Shown: positions 16,629-26,126, numbered from the stretch's first letter. The stretch is 64,000 bases of DNA from CAMLDH01 sp966250375 (GCA_966250375.1 CBINHE010000004.1:1-64000); one strand, 5' to 3'. The notes: generated from the sequence alone by a model not told the origin. Numbers and translations: made by a program.

Positions 16629-17171
16629 ATGATGCATACCCTGATGCTGAAAGAATCCGCCATAAGTGGAAGCGGAAGCGGAAGAAGCCGGAAAAACTGC
16701 CTCATGGTGTTTTATTCTCTTACTGGCACGACACAAACCGTCGCACAAAAAATTGCATTGGCATGCGACTGCGACATCGAGGAAATTCTCGACGTGCGAC
16801 CGCGCACTGGCTTTTTCGGTTATCTGAAATCCGGTTTTGAAGCGATCACGAAGACGTTGCCGGCCATCAAGCCCATAATGAAACGGCCTGCCGACTATGA
16901 ATTGGTTATTCTCGGCACACCCGTCTGGGCAAGCAATATTTCTTCACCGATGCGATCTTATATCGTGCAAAACGCTGAATATTTCAAGCGAGTGGCAACG
17001 TTTTGCACAATGCGCGGCTCCGGCGGGAACAAAGTACTGGGCGATATCGCGACACTGTGCGGCAAGCGACCGGTGGCGCAACTGGCATTGACCGAAGAGC
17101 AGGTCAAGAACAATGGGTATCTTGACGGTGTAACCAGCTTTGCAGTGTCGCTAGCTGGTTACCACCGTTAA
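16629..17171 (+). CDS. flavodoxin-like protein
   Basis: 180 residues. MVFYSLTGTTQTVAQKIA gives the FMN phosphate loop, and LVILGTPVWASNISSPMRSYI matches the isoalloxazine-binding loop. A Ser/Gly-rich N-terminal stretch (SGSGSGRS, encoded by a short ggaagc repeat) precedes it; the true start may be Met at 16704. AAGGGA lies before ATG 16629. It may be a low-potential electron carrier or a quinone reductase-like flavoprotein; no redox partner is adjacent apart from the orphan SdhB upstream. Confidence 0.75.
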   Translation: MMHTLMLKESAISGSGSGRSRKNCLMVFYSLTGTTQTVAQKIALACDCDIEEILDVRPRTGFFGYLKSGFEAITKTLPAIKPIMKRPADYELVILGTPVWASNISSPMRSYIVQNAEYFKRVATFCTMRGSGGNKVLGDIATLCGKRPVAQLALTEEQVKNNGYLDGVTSFAVSLAGYHR

Positions 17172-17216
17172 GCAAGGCGTGCCTAGGTTTTGTCAAACTC
17201 GGGCCTGCAAGTCCAA

Positions 17217-19349
17217 TCAATCCGGCACGGTCACCGTATTGTTTGAAAACGTGATTTGATCCGCAACTGCAGGTACCGCCTGAATTGGTGGCACGTTGGC
17301 TGCGGTAATCGCAGGCGCTGAGCCTGGTGAACCGCCGCGCGGCACGGTACGCACCAACTGACTTGGCGGCAGTGTAATGCCCTGTTTCAAATGCGCGTAC
17401 ATCATATCCATCGCCTGTTGGTAATAGCGATGGGTTGGCACGAAACGCGTGTCATATCCAGCGAAAGGAATGAAAGTATCGAAGTGCTGCGCGTTGGTCA
17501 CCTCGATATAGGACAACTTGCTGGATGTTCCCTCCACCATTTTATTTACACCGAAATACGCACGAGAATTATGGTTGACCGGCACTAGTGTGTCGGACCG
17601 GCCATGCACGATGATTGCTGGTTTGCCGCGCAGGTTGCCGCTACGCAGCACCTCTGCAATGCCAGCCTTGACCGCCTGCGAATTGCTCAGTGCAGTGCCA
17701 GTCAATGCAGCGCCTGTCACCAGGTTGCTTCCCGTAATCAGACTTCTGAAGCAGAGCGCGCCATCGATGTTGTAATCAGCAAGGCCGGTGGAAGGCGAGA
17801 GCGATACGCTGTCAAGCAAAGCACCGCCGACGGAATTGTTATTTATTAGGTTGACGCCTCCGGAAGGAGTGCCATTGGCGATGGCAAATAGCGACGCTTC
17901 CAACGCGGGGGCGAGCGCGGTCGGAACGCCCAATGTGGAGGTGGCGCCCAAGCTTTGTCCGCACAGATTGTCCTTGACGCTGAACTTACCGTACATGTTG
18001 GCATACAGCATCACCAGTATCGGCGATGTGGTGAAATAGTGCGACGCCTGCAACAGATCGGAGTCGCTTTCCCAGCCGCTGCCATGCAGCACCGCCAGCG
18101 ATTCATCGGCTTGCGCGGCCAGCGTGGCCGACGTCAGCAAGCCATTGGCCTTGAGTGCAGCACAGCGATTGCTTGCCTGCATGGTATTGATCGAAGCCAG
18201 CAAAGGGGATGCCGCAAGCGATGCCGACAGCGATGCGCAAGGCTGGTACAGATTCGCGATCGTCACCCAGTCCAGCAGCGACTTGCTGGTTCCTGTAACG
18301 GTGCTTGAACCGCGCTTGATCGTCAGTGTGGCATGGGGTGCGACATGCGCCACCGGCTCCGACACCGCCACGCCGCTAATCAAACCCTTGGCATCCTGTT
18401 CCGCGGCCAGCAAAGCCGCACCGGCGCCGTTCGACGCACTGGACGCGATCACAATTGTGTTCTCAGGTTTGATGGTACGTAAATGACGCTGTCCATCCGC
18501 CGCCAGGGTGCCGAATTTTTCATTCAAGATGTAGAACGCAAACTCGATGCCCTGTAACGTATATTTCCCCCAATCCTTTTCGGAATTTTGCTGCGAATGG
18601 GCTTGCTTGATTGCAAAACGGTTCGGGTTCGCCGCGTTGAATGCGGCAAACTCGACGGCCGAGAGATTGGCGGTAAAGTTTGAATTTTTCCCCGCTACGG
18701 CCGCATTGGCACGCACGCCGTTCTGCAGGTTCACCGTATTATTTTGCAGATCATGGAAGCCGATGCCGCTGCCTTTATCGGTATACGAAACCGCGCACCC
18801 ATGCTTCAAACCCCAGTCGCCGGATGTACTGATCGCGCCATACACGCCGCGGGAACCGGACGAGGTACCGGTGACGATACACGGATTGTTCTTGTCAAAT
18901 GATGCGGGAATCTGCACCATCATCGTGACATTCTGCTGCCCGCTGCCGTCATCGGAATAAGCGCTATATTCTTCGCCCGCGATCAATCCTTGACCCAGTG
19001 TCGGATTGCCATTGATGTCGATGTTGGGACCATACAGCACGCCATAGCCGCCGTTGGTCGACATGTCGACGATCGCGCGGTAGTTGCTGTAGATCGCATT
19101 TGTGCGTAATTCCTTAGCGGTCGGATTCAGGGGATCGGCATAGGCCGGTGGCGCTGCTGCCTGCAGCTGGGTGGCGCCCAGACCGCCGGTCAGCAAGTCG
19201 TTGGTCGTGCCATCATAGCTGGCTTGTTGAATGGTGCCGAGATACGTCGGCTTGGTGTTAATGTCCTCGCTCGATAACCCAGCGCAGCCGGTAAGCAGCC
19301 CTGTTGCTGCAAGCAGCACCCCCAACACACATACATTATGAACCACCAT
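17217..19349 (-). CDS. 3-hydroxybutyrate oligomer hydrolase, lipoprotein or secreted
   Basis: About 710 residues, the length of the 3HB-oligomer hydrolase family. It hydrolyses soluble oligomers of 3-hydroxybutyrate, products of PHB depolymerase, to monomers. The signal region VLLAATGLLTGCAGL is a lipobox-type N-terminus. The nucleophile region reads SSASNGAGAALLAAEQ (Ser-Asn-Gly box), and VHGRSDTLVPVNHNSRAYFG and AQHFDTFIPF may give acid and His. ATG 19349 is chosen because GGAGGGGAC precedes it. It connects to BdhA and ScoAB in the window. Confidence 0.85.
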   Translation of the reverse strand: MVVHNVCVLGVLLAATGLLTGCAGLSSEDINTKPTYLGTIQQASYDGTTNDLLTGGLGATQLQAAAPPAYADPLNPTAKELRTNAIYSNYRAIVDMSTNGGYGVLYGPNIDINGNPTLGQGLIAGEEYSAYSDDGSGQQNVTMMVQIPASFDKNNPCIVTGTSSGSRGVYGAISTSGDWGLKHGCAVSYTDKGSGIGFHDLQNNTVNLQNGVRANAAVAGKNSNFTANLSAVEFAAFNAANPNRFAIKQAHSQQNSEKDWGKYTLQGIEFAFYILNEKFGTLAADGQRHLRTIKPENTIVIASSASNGAGAALLAAEQDAKGLISGVAVSEPVAHVAPHATLTIKRGSSTVTGTSKSLLDWVTIANLYQPCASLSASLAASPLLASINTMQASNRCAALKANGLLTSATLAAQADESLAVLHGSGWESDSDLLQASHYFTTSPILVMLYANMYGKFSVKDNLCGQSLGATSTLGVPTALAPALEASLFAIANGTPSGGVNLINNNSVGGALLDSVSLSPSTGLADYNIDGALCFRSLITGSNLVTGAALTGTALSNSQAVKAGIAEVLRSGNLRGKPAIIVHGRSDTLVPVNHNSRAYFGVNKMVEGTSSKLSYIEVTNAQHFDTFIPFAGYDTRFVPTHRYYQQAMDMMYAHLKQGITLPPSQLVRTVPRGGSPGSAPAITAANVPPIQAVPAVADQITFSNNTVTVPD

Positions 19350-19760
19350 GATTTTGTCCCCTCCTGAAAATACAATGAACTTGCTTGCCTGTATTCTTAT
19401 GTCGATGCGATCCATGCATCATGATTTTTCTTAAACTGCCATCCATCTACACATATCATTTACCGCGTCAAAAATGAATGCGCGCCGCCCAGAAGAAAGC
19501 GCGAGCCACATCGTCAATGTCGATCGAAATGAATTGGCAATAGCTATGCCATCTCGCATAAGCAATTGACTTATAAAGACCATCGAAAAAACAGAGACGT
19601 CAAACGCACGAGGAAAATGGCAGAGATATATCTACATATCAGACACTCTCAAGCTTCTGATATTTATCCAGCACGTTGCGTAGCTTCCGCACCCTACGCA
19701 ATCGGACTGGACAACCCTACATTGCGCTCAGGGATACCGTGAAATACAGGTTCATCAAGA
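19350..19760. other. intergenic, nothing recognised
   Basis: Upstream region of the oligomer hydrolase; no clear promoter or RNA gene was identified. Confidence 0.45.
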
Positions 19761-19762
19761 GG

Positions 19763-20000
19763 TCATAAACGGCCGCCCAGGTAGTGCACGCCAGGGAGGT
19801 GATCGCCAACTCGACCAACAAGATCAGCGCCATCGATGCCATCGCATTTCAAACCAATATCGTGGCATTGAATGTCGCGGTGCTCAGGATGGACGAAATC
19901 CCACAGCAAAATACCGCTCTCGTTGAGCAAGCGGCGGCAGCAGCCCAGCGTTTGCAGGACCAGGCGATGATGCTATCGAAGGCAGTGGCATGGGGAAGAA
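19763..20000 (+). pseudogene. methyl-accepting chemotaxis protein remnant with internal deletion
   Basis: NSTNKISAIDAIAFQTNIVALN is the signalling hairpin tip of a chemoreceptor. It jumps in frame directly to MDEIPQQNTALVEQAAAAAQ, residues normally found about 90 positions later, so the returning helix is deleted. The ligand domain, membrane segments and HAMP are absent. The frame happens to remain open into the YjdM gene. Confidence 0.75.
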
Positions 20001-20209
20001 AACAAGGTAACTTGCCAATCCAGGTCAGCCGGCATACAGAAAATTATCTGCATAACGCCCAAAATATTGGCGTGCTTGACCGCCATGCAAAAGCCCGCGG
20101 TGTCGCGTTCAGCATAGCCTCGGTCAGAAAGAAACAGAAATGCCATTGGCACGCAGTATACTGCGCCTTCTTTTTTTACAGTTATCGCCTTATCCGGAAG
20201 GAAAACACC

Positions 20210-20554
20210 ATGAGCACTCTACCAGCATGCCAAAAATGCAATTCCGAATTGACGTATGAAGACGGCAGCCTTTACATTTGCCCCGAGTGTGCCCATGAAT
20301 GGCCTGTGCACGCTGCGGCCGACTCAGCTGAAGACGGCAACAAGGTCTACCGCGACTCAGCTGGCAATGTCTTGCAGGACGGCGATACAGTCACTGTGAT
20401 CAAGGACTTGAAATTAAAAGGATCTGCGGGAGTCGTCAAAATGGGTACCAAGGTCAAGAACATTCGCTTGGTTGATAGTGACCACGACATTGACTGCAAA
20501 ATTGACGGCTTTGGTGCCATGAGCCTGAAATCAGAGTTTGTCAAAAAAGTGTGA
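20210..20554 (+). CDS. yjdM: YjdM/PhnA-family zinc-ribbon protein
   Basis: 114 residues. An N-terminal zinc ribbon (CQKCNSELTYEDGSLYICPEC, two CxxC pairs) is followed by the PhnA domain (RDSAGNVLQDGDTVTVIKDL, LKGSAGVVKMGTKVKNIRLV, GFGAMSLKSEFVKK). AAGGA lies before ATG 20210; the longer in-frame reading upstream belongs to a chemoreceptor remnant. Formerly called alkylphosphonate utilisation protein; its actual function is unclear and no phn genes are nearby. Confidence 0.9.
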   Translation: MSTLPACQKCNSELTYEDGSLYICPECAHEWPVHAAADSAEDGNKVYRDSAGNVLQDGDTVTVIKDLKLKGSAGVVKMGTKVKNIRLVDSDHDIDCKIDGFGAMSLKSEFVKKV

Positions 20555-20708
20555 TTTTGCAAGATCGATGTAAGGTCTTCCTCGCGTTACGATGACTTCT
20601 CCGCAATGTGCTCCAAATGTTGCAATCGCCCCCCTTTCCGATTTGCAGGAAGTGCCCTCACGGCGATGTTTGCATATTGAGATTGACAAGGAAGGAAGAG
20701 AAAAAACA

Positions 20709-20930
20709 TCAGGCATCGACAATTTGTTCATCCCCCTCAAAACATCGGTTGGCCAATGACCGATCGCGCAGTTGCTGCCATACCTGTTCTGCGGTATTGC
20801 ATTCGAGTGAACCTGGGTGCAACGGCAACAGCGACAGATGTGCAAAGTGTGGCAACTTGAGGGTGATGTGCCATCCGGCGCGATCCAGCACCAAGACCCC
20901 ATAACTTCCCGCCGGCACTGCGTCGCTCAC
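20709..20930 (-). pseudogene. IS630-family transposase C-terminal fragment
   Basis: GVLVLDRAGWHITLKLP, LSLLPLHPGSLECNTAEQVW and LRDRSLANRCF match the DDE domain end of IS630/Tc1 transposases (VLDGAGWH...LLPLPPYSPELNPxExVW). Normal Pro-Glu-Leu-Asn-Pro is changed to SLECNTAE and the frame ends early; no IS ends are recognised. The interval 20555-20984 holds nothing else. Confidence 0.75.
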
Positions 20931-20984
20931 TCCCTAGAGCTGATGTCCCAGGGTCTCGGTATTGGCATGCTAATGCGGAAAATG

Positions 20985-21377
20985 TTATCGCTTCAAAAGA
21001 CCCAGGATTGCGGAGAGTTCATTACGAATCCCGATGATATTCAATGTGGACGGTAGTACCATGGCGCCTGCGGCTTCAGTGATCTCCACACCATCCGCCA
21101 TTCTGCTATCAAGCTTGTTGCGCGCTCCGCTGATGGTAAAACCTTGTTCATACAGCAGTTCGCGAATACGACGGATAAGCAGCACTTCATGATGTTGATA
21201 ATAGCGACGATTACCTCTGCGCTTGACCGGTTTTAACTGAGTAAACTCCTGCTCCCAGTAACGGAGGACATGCGGCTTTACGCCGCATAAATCGCTGACT
21301 TCGCCAATCGTGAAATAACGCTTAGCCGGAATCGGCGGCAACACGTTTAACTCAAGCTTGCTGGGACGATCGCTCAT
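20985..21377 (-). CDS. MerR-family transcriptional regulator next to ihfA
   Basis: 130 residues. The winged-helix motif starts YFTIGEVSDLCGVKPHVLRYWEQEF and continues RRGNRRYYQHHEVLLI, as in MerR regulators. A coiled-coil helix follows; there is no cysteine-based metal site. This small MerR gene is regularly found after ihfA in betaproteobacteria. It is 21 bases downstream of ihfA, so probably cotranscribed. Its target is unknown. Confidence 0.85.
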   Translation of the reverse strand: MSDRPSKLELNVLPPIPAKRYFTIGEVSDLCGVKPHVLRYWEQEFTQLKPVKRRGNRRYYQHHEVLLIRRIRELLYEQGFTISGARNKLDSRMADGVEITEAAGAMVLPSTLNIIGIRNELSAILGLLKR

Positions 21378-21398
21378 TTATTGATGGATTATAGTAGC

Positions 21399-21812
21399 TC
21401 AAGCAACATGTACTAAAGGCTGGCGGCTGGCGCTTTCAGCCATACCTTTGAGTTTCTGGCTTGCATGGAAAGTCACGACGCGACGCGCAGTAATCGGGAT
21501 TTCTTCGCCTGTTTTAGGATTACGGCCAGGCCGTTGCGGCTTGTCACGCAATTGGAAATTGCCGAATCCGGACAGCTTGACCGATTCGCCCTGCTCCAGC
21601 GCATTGCGTATCTCGTCGAAAAACGTCTCTACCATGTCCTTCGCTTCGCGCTTGTTCAAGCCTACTTGTTCAAATAGAAGCTCAGCCAATTCCGCCTTGG
21701 TTAAGGTCGGCAAGTCTTTTTCGGCTTGTGACCGGACCTTCGCCTCCAACATCGCGCGATTAAGATCTGCGGCCAAAACGGATTGGAATTCGGCTGAGTT
21801 CACTTCATTCAT
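21399..21812 (-). CDS. ihfA: integration host factor subunit alpha
   Basis: 137 residues. Core TLTKAELAELLFEQVGLNKREAKDMVETFFDEI and GRNPKTGEEIPITARRVVTF contain the DNA-intercalating Pro arm. The N-terminal extension of about 35 residues before the usual IhfA start is longer than in E. coli (99 aa); a later start is possible, but the upstream ATG keeps an intergenic gap of only 21 bases to pheT. It bends DNA as a heterodimer with IhfB. Follows pheT as in many proteobacteria. Confidence 0.9.
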   Translation of the reverse strand: MNEVNSAEFQSVLAADLNRAMLEAKVRSQAEKDLPTLTKAELAELLFEQVGLNKREAKDMVETFFDEIRNALEQGESVKLSGFGNFQLRDKPQRPGRNPKTGEEIPITARRVVTFHASQKLKGMAESASRQPLVHVA

Positions 21813-21833
21813 GGTCGTTACTCCCTGCCTACT

Positions 21834-24260
21834 TTAACGCAATCTTGCGTCATATTCTTCGTTGGCTACCGCAACGAACGCAGCCATCGCAGCGTCTACC
21901 GCATCGTCTTGCAGGGTAGTTTGAGTATCTTGCAACGTGAAGCGGAAAGCAAGACTTTTCTCGTCATTTTCGAGCCCTTTGCCACGATATTCATCAAATA
22001 AAACAATGGCTTGTAAAATTTTACATATGCTGTTTGACTTCTTTTCAGCAGAAAAAGCCTCCATCAAATCCTGCGCTGAAATTGTCTGCTTGACCACTAA
22101 AGCAAGATCCCTAGTTACTGGTGGGAACTTCGAAGTCTCTTGATAAACGGGAATATCGCGCATCTGCAATGCTGACGCATTAACTTCGAATAAAACCGGG
22201 GCTAATGGCAAATCGTATTTTTGTTGCCAACCCGGATGCAGTTCACCAATAAAGCCAATTGCAGTGCCATCCAGAATGATTTGTGCAGAGCGTCCCGGGT
22301 GCAATGCGGGATGTTCAAGCTTGGCGAAGCGCAACGCTTTCGGCGCAAAGAGCGCCTCGAGATCCGCCTTGATATCGAAATAATCGCTATTGCGTGTCGG
22401 TTGCCCCCATTGCTCCTCTGCCACCGGACCATAGGCAAGCGCAGCGACGCGCTTCGGCTGATCATAGCCGGCGACCGACAATGGGCCATCCTGCACGTCT
22501 ATCTTGCGCAGGTAAACCGCGCCCACTTCGAACAAGCGAATACGACTGAGCTTGCGGTTCAGGTTATAGCGCACGTTGGCAATCAGACTGGCGATGAGAG
22601 ACGATCGCATCACGCTCATCTGGCTCGCGATCGGATTGAGCAATTTGATCGGATTAACGTTACCGGCGAAGTCCGCTTCCCATGCCTCTTCAATAAAACT
22701 GAAATTCACCACTTCCTGATAATCGAGATCGGCCAGTTGACGACGAATCGTGAACAGCGACCGCGTATTTTCAGGCGGAATACGCATCGCATTCGGTGCT
22801 ACCGGCGGCAACGCAGGAATATTCTCAAAGCCGTAAACCCGCGCGATTTCCTCGATTAAGTCTTCTTCGATTTCGATATCGAAACGATACGACGGCGGCG
22901 TCACCTTGAATACGCCATGCTCCTGTGTAAAGGCTAGACCCAAACGTGTAAAGATGTCGGCAATCTGCTCGTCCGTGAATGGCACACCGATGACCTTGGC
23001 CGCACGCGCGGTACGAATGCTCACCGGAGTACGTTGCGGCAGGTTGACGATATGGTCGTCGATCGGACCAACCACCGTCTTGCCTTTGTGGCCGCAAATT
23101 TCCATGATCAAAGCAGTGATCCGTTCGATATGCTCGACCGTAGTCGCATAATCGACGCCACGTTCGAAACGATGCGCCGCATCCGTCGAAAAATTGTAAC
23201 GACGCGCGCGTCCTTGGATCGCTTGCGGCCACCAGAATGCGGCTTCGAGATAGATGTCCTGCGTATCGAGCGATACCGCAGTGGAATCACCGCCCATGAT
23301 ACCGGCCAGCGATTCGATTTCCTTGTCATCCGCGATCACGCCAATCCATTCGTCGACATCAACCGTATTGCCGTTCAGGAGCTTCAGCGATTCGCCTTTT
23401 TTACCCCAGCGAATGTCCAGACCGCCATGGATCTTGGTGAGATCGAATATATGCGACGGACGTCCCAGTTCGAGCATCACATAGTTGGAGATATCCACTA
23501 GCGCAGAAATCGACCGCTGGCCGCTGCGCTCGAGGCGCTGCTTCATCCAAGCCGGCGTGTGTGCTCTTGCGTTCAGACCACGGATGATGCGCCCCGAAAA
23601 GCGGCCGCACAAATCTGGCGCTGATACCTTGACTGGCAACTTATCTGCTATTGTCGCAACTACCGGCTGATACGTCGGCATCTTGAGTTGCGTGCCGGTC
23701 AGCGCGGCTACTTCGCGCGCAACACCCAACACCGACAGGCAGTCGGCCTTGTTCGGCGTCAGCTTGATCGTGAATTTCAGATCGTTTAGTTGGTAATAAT
23801 CACGGAAATTCTGGCCAACCGGCGCATCTTCCGGCAAGTCCATCAAACCGGCATTCTCTTCCGACAGTTTCAGCTCGCGTGCGGAACACAACATGCCCTG
23901 CGATTCAACACCACGTAACTGGCCAATCTTGATCTCGAACGGTTTGCCATCATCGCCCGGCGGCAGGACCGCGCCGGCCATCGCACACGCAACCTTCATG
24001 CCGGCACGCACATTCGATGCACCGCACACGATGTTCAACAAGGTGCCAGTACCGGCATCGACTTGGCACACATTCAAGCGATCGGCATTCGGATGTCTGA
24101 CGACTTCCAGCACTTTCGCCACAACCACGTTGGAGAACGGCGGAGCGACTGGCTCGACCTCCTCGACTTCCAGGCCAGACATCGTAAGCAAATGTGCCAG
24201 TTCATCCGAAGTCATCTTCGGATCGACCATGGTACGGAGCCAGTTTTCGGAGAATTGCAT
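21834..24260 (-). CDS. pheT: phenylalanine-tRNA ligase beta subunit
   Basis: 808 residues, full length. N-terminal tRNA-binding OB domain (VAKVLEVVRHPNADRLNVCQVD), B3/B4 editing region (PDLCGRFSGRIIRG), B5 (GHKGKTVVGP onward) and the C-terminal anticodon-binding FDX-ACB domain (SKFPPVTRDLALVV, FDEYRGKGL) are in order. With PheS it forms the alpha2beta2 synthetase charging tRNA-Phe in the cytoplasm. It is separated from pheS by 153 bases holding a long inverted-repeat structure. Confidence 0.97.
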   Translation of the reverse strand: MQFSENWLRTMVDPKMTSDELAHLLTMSGLEVEEVEPVAPPFSNVVVAKVLEVVRHPNADRLNVCQVDAGTGTLLNIVCGASNVRAGMKVACAMAGAVLPPGDDGKPFEIKIGQLRGVESQGMLCSARELKLSEENAGLMDLPEDAPVGQNFRDYYQLNDLKFTIKLTPNKADCLSVLGVAREVAALTGTQLKMPTYQPVVATIADKLPVKVSAPDLCGRFSGRIIRGLNARAHTPAWMKQRLERSGQRSISALVDISNYVMLELGRPSHIFDLTKIHGGLDIRWGKKGESLKLLNGNTVDVDEWIGVIADDKEIESLAGIMGGDSTAVSLDTQDIYLEAAFWWPQAIQGRARRYNFSTDAAHRFERGVDYATTVEHIERITALIMEICGHKGKTVVGPIDDHIVNLPQRTPVSIRTARAAKVIGVPFTDEQIADIFTRLGLAFTQEHGVFKVTPPSYRFDIEIEEDLIEEIARVYGFENIPALPPVAPNAMRIPPENTRSLFTIRRQLADLDYQEVVNFSFIEEAWEADFAGNVNPIKLLNPIASQMSVMRSSLIASLIANVRYNLNRKLSRIRLFEVGAVYLRKIDVQDGPLSVAGYDQPKRVAALAYGPVAEEQWGQPTRNSDYFDIKADLEALFAPKALRFAKLEHPALHPGRSAQIILDGTAIGFIGELHPGWQQKYDLPLAPVLFEVNASALQMRDIPVYQETSKFPPVTRDLALVVKQTISAQDLMEAFSAEKKSNSICKILQAIVLFDEYRGKGLENDEKSLAFRFTLQDTQTTLQDDAVDAAMAAFVAVANEEYDARLR

Positions 24261-24304
24261 AGTTAAAACCTTCAGCTACTCTGAATGAATTTTGTTCCGC
24301 CTCC

Positions 24305-24392
24305 TTCAAGAGGGAGGCTAGGAAGGGGATGGGTTTAATGCCATTTATCCCATCCTCACCCTACCCCTTCCCGTACGTCGAGTGCTCTTGAA
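24305..24392. repeat. long imperfect hairpin between pheS and pheT
   Basis: Nested inverted arms: TTCAAGAG (24305) with CTCTTGAA (24385), GGAAGG (24321) with CCTTCC (24366), GGATGGG (24327) with CCCATCC (24349). In the pheST transcript this would fold as one branched stem of about 88 bases. There is no U-tract, so it may be an RNA-processing or stability element, or an intergenic repeat. Confidence 0.55.
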
Positions 24393-24413
24393 AAGGTGGG
24401 AACCTAAATATTT

Positions 24414-25430
24414 TTAATTGAATTGTTTAAGGAAACGCAGATCGCCCTCGTAAAACAGGCGCAGATCGTTGATACCATAGCGCAGCATCGTCAATCGCTC
24501 GAGACCGGAGCCGAATGCAAATCCGATGTACTGATCCGGATCGAGTCCCATGTTACGCACCACTGTCGGATGCACTTGACCAGCACCGGAAACTTCCAGC
24601 CAGCGTCCCTTCAGCGGTCCGCTGCCGAACGCGATATCGATCTCGGCTGACGGTTCGGTGAATGGGAAATACGATGGACGGAAACGCACTTGCAAATCGT
24701 CGGTTTCAAAAAATGCTTTCACGAAATTTAGGTACACGCCCTTCAGATCTGCAAAGCTGATGTCTTCGGCAATCCACAAGCCTTCGACTTGATGGAACAT
24801 TGGCGAGTGCGTGGCATCACTGTCGACACGATAGGTGCGACCGGGCGCGATAACCTTGATCGGCGGCTTGTGTATGCGTGCATAACGCACTTGCATCGGA
24901 CTCGTGTGCGTGCGCAACAGCAGCGGTTTGCCTTGGGTATCCTTGCCCTCGATGTAGAAGGTGTCTTGCATTGAGCGAGCCGGATGATTTTCCGGGCTAT
25001 TCAATGCAGTGAAGTTAGTCCAGTCAGTTTCGATTTCCGGACCATCAGCCACGTCAAAACCGATGGTGCCGAAAATCTCTTCGACACGCTGCCAGGTGCG
25101 CATCACAGGATGGATGCTTCCCATGCCACGACCGCGGCCGGGCAAGGTCACGTCGATCGCTTCAGCATTCAGGCGCGCCTGCATCTGCGCATTGGCAAGT
25201 GCATCGCGGCGTGCATTTAGCGCGGCTTCGATTTGTTCTTTTGCTGCGTTGATGACTGCGCCTTGCGCTTTGCGCTCTTCCGGCGCCAGCTTGCCCAAGC
25301 CTTTCATCTGCTCAGTAATTTGACCGGTTTTGCCAAGATATTTGGCTTTTGCATTTTCCAGTGCTGCAGCATCCTCTGTAGCAGAGAAATCGGTCCGTGC
25401 TTGGATTACAAGTTGTTCTAGGGGATTCAT
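24414..25430 (-). CDS. pheS: phenylalanine-tRNA ligase alpha subunit
   Basis: 338 residues from MNPLEQLV, the usual length. N-terminal coiled coil (to about 90) is followed by the class II core: motif 2 region (TSPMQVRYA...) and motif 3 (GSGLERLTMLRYGI), with HPARSMQDTFY and the FRPSYFPFTEPSAEID region shaping the Phe pocket. An in-frame extension upstream is ignored because this start matches family length. It acts with PheT. Confidence 0.97.
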   Translation of the reverse strand: MNPLEQLVIQARTDFSATEDAAALENAKAKYLGKTGQITEQMKGLGKLAPEERKAQGAVINAAKEQIEAALNARRDALANAQMQARLNAEAIDVTLPGRGRGMGSIHPVMRTWQRVEEIFGTIGFDVADGPEIETDWTNFTALNSPENHPARSMQDTFYIEGKDTQGKPLLLRTHTSPMQVRYARIHKPPIKVIAPGRTYRVDSDATHSPMFHQVEGLWIAEDISFADLKGVYLNFVKAFFETDDLQVRFRPSYFPFTEPSAEIDIAFGSGPLKGRWLEVSGAGQVHPTVVRNMGLDPDQYIGFAFGSGLERLTMLRYGINDLRLFYEGDLRFLKQFN

Positions 25431-25470
25431 GCGGTGTTTCCCGCTCCATAAGAGGAAGCCGAAAATGAAA

Positions 25471-25499
25471 CGGGGCACAGGTGTGTGACCTCTGCCCCG
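25471..25499 (-). terminator. GC-rich hairpin between rplT and pheS
   Basis: Stem CGGGGCA/TGCCCCG with an inner AGGT/ACCT extension; on the minus strand it is followed by TTTCATTTT. It may be an intrinsic terminator or attenuator limiting read-through from the ribosomal genes into pheST. Confidence 0.45.
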
Positions 25500-25541
25500 C
25501 CGGGATACCAAGACATCGCCATACGGCAATGCCTAGACTAC

Positions 25542-25901
25542 TTAAGCAGCGATGTTGGCCTTCACCTGATTGACAATCGCGGCAAACGCCGGCTTGTCCA
25601 TCACAGCCATATCGGCCAAAACTTTACGATCCAGTTCGATCGAAGCTTTTTTGAGGCCATTCATGAACACGCTGTAGGTCATGCCATGCTCACGCGATGC
25701 CGCGTTGATGCGGGTGATCCACAGTGCGCGGAATACGCGTTTCTTGTTACGACGATCGCGGTATGCATATTGACCAGCGCGCATGACTGCTTGCTTGGCA
25801 ATACGGTAGACGGTACTGCGGCGACCACGATAGCCTTTGGCTTGATCGAGAACCTTCTTGTGACGGGCCCGTGCTGTGACCCCACGTTTTACTCTAGGCA
25901 T
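25542..25901 (-). CDS. rplT: 50S ribosomal protein L20
   Basis: 119 residues, full length: MPRVKRGVTARARHKKVLDQ, then RRSTVYRIAKQAVMRAGQYA and FRALWITRINAA. Binds 23S rRNA early in large-subunit assembly and in many bacteria represses its own operon by binding the infC-rpmI-rplT mRNA. The window's infC-rpmI gap has hairpins that could be its target. 27 bases after rpmI. Confidence 0.98.
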   Translation of the reverse strand: MPRVKRGVTARARHKKVLDQAKGYRGRRSTVYRIAKQAVMRAGQYAYRDRRNKKRVFRALWITRINAASREHGMTYSVFMNGLKKASIELDRKVLADMAVMDKPAFAAIVNQVKANIAA

Positions 25902-25928
25902 GGTTACTCCTTAATATTGAGTGTGAGG

Positions 25929-26126
25929 TTAAGCATTCGGCATCATGCGCAAGACTGATACGACGTCCGCAGCATTGACATTGGTAATACCGCGCAACTG
26001 GCGCTTATTTTTTGTGGTTTTTTTGGTCAAGATATGGCGCTTGAAAGCGTGACCACATTTAACCGTTCCACCTGGACGTACGCGAAAGCGCTTTTTGGCG
26101 CTGCTCTTTGTCTTCATTTTAGGCAT
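25929..26126 (-). CDS. rpmI: 50S ribosomal protein L35
   Basis: 65 residues, full length: MPKMKTKSSAKKRFRVRPGG and KCGHAFKRHILTKKTTKNKR. Component of the large ribosomal subunit, encoded between infC and rplT in the standard order. Its Shine-Dalgarno bases (AGGACAG) are within the arm of a perfect hairpin at 26135-26149. Confidence 0.98.
   Translation of the reverse strand: MPKMKTKSSAKKRFRVRPGGTVKCGHAFKRHILTKKTTKNKRQLRGITNVNAADVVSVLRMMPNA

Noticed and set aside
19784..20554. A single 256-residue chemoreceptor-YjdM fusion
   Set aside because: The YjdM part has its own ribosome-binding site and family-length start; the chemoreceptor part is a truncated remnant.
20930..20985. tRNA-Pro expected downstream of the merR gene
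   Set aside because: No cloverleaf or CCA end could be found; an IS630 remnant occupies the position.
25431..25529. Phe-rich stretch (RFIFGFLL) before PheS as an attenuator leader peptide
   Set aside because: It lies in frame with pheS and after, not before, the hairpin, so the classical leader geometry is missing.
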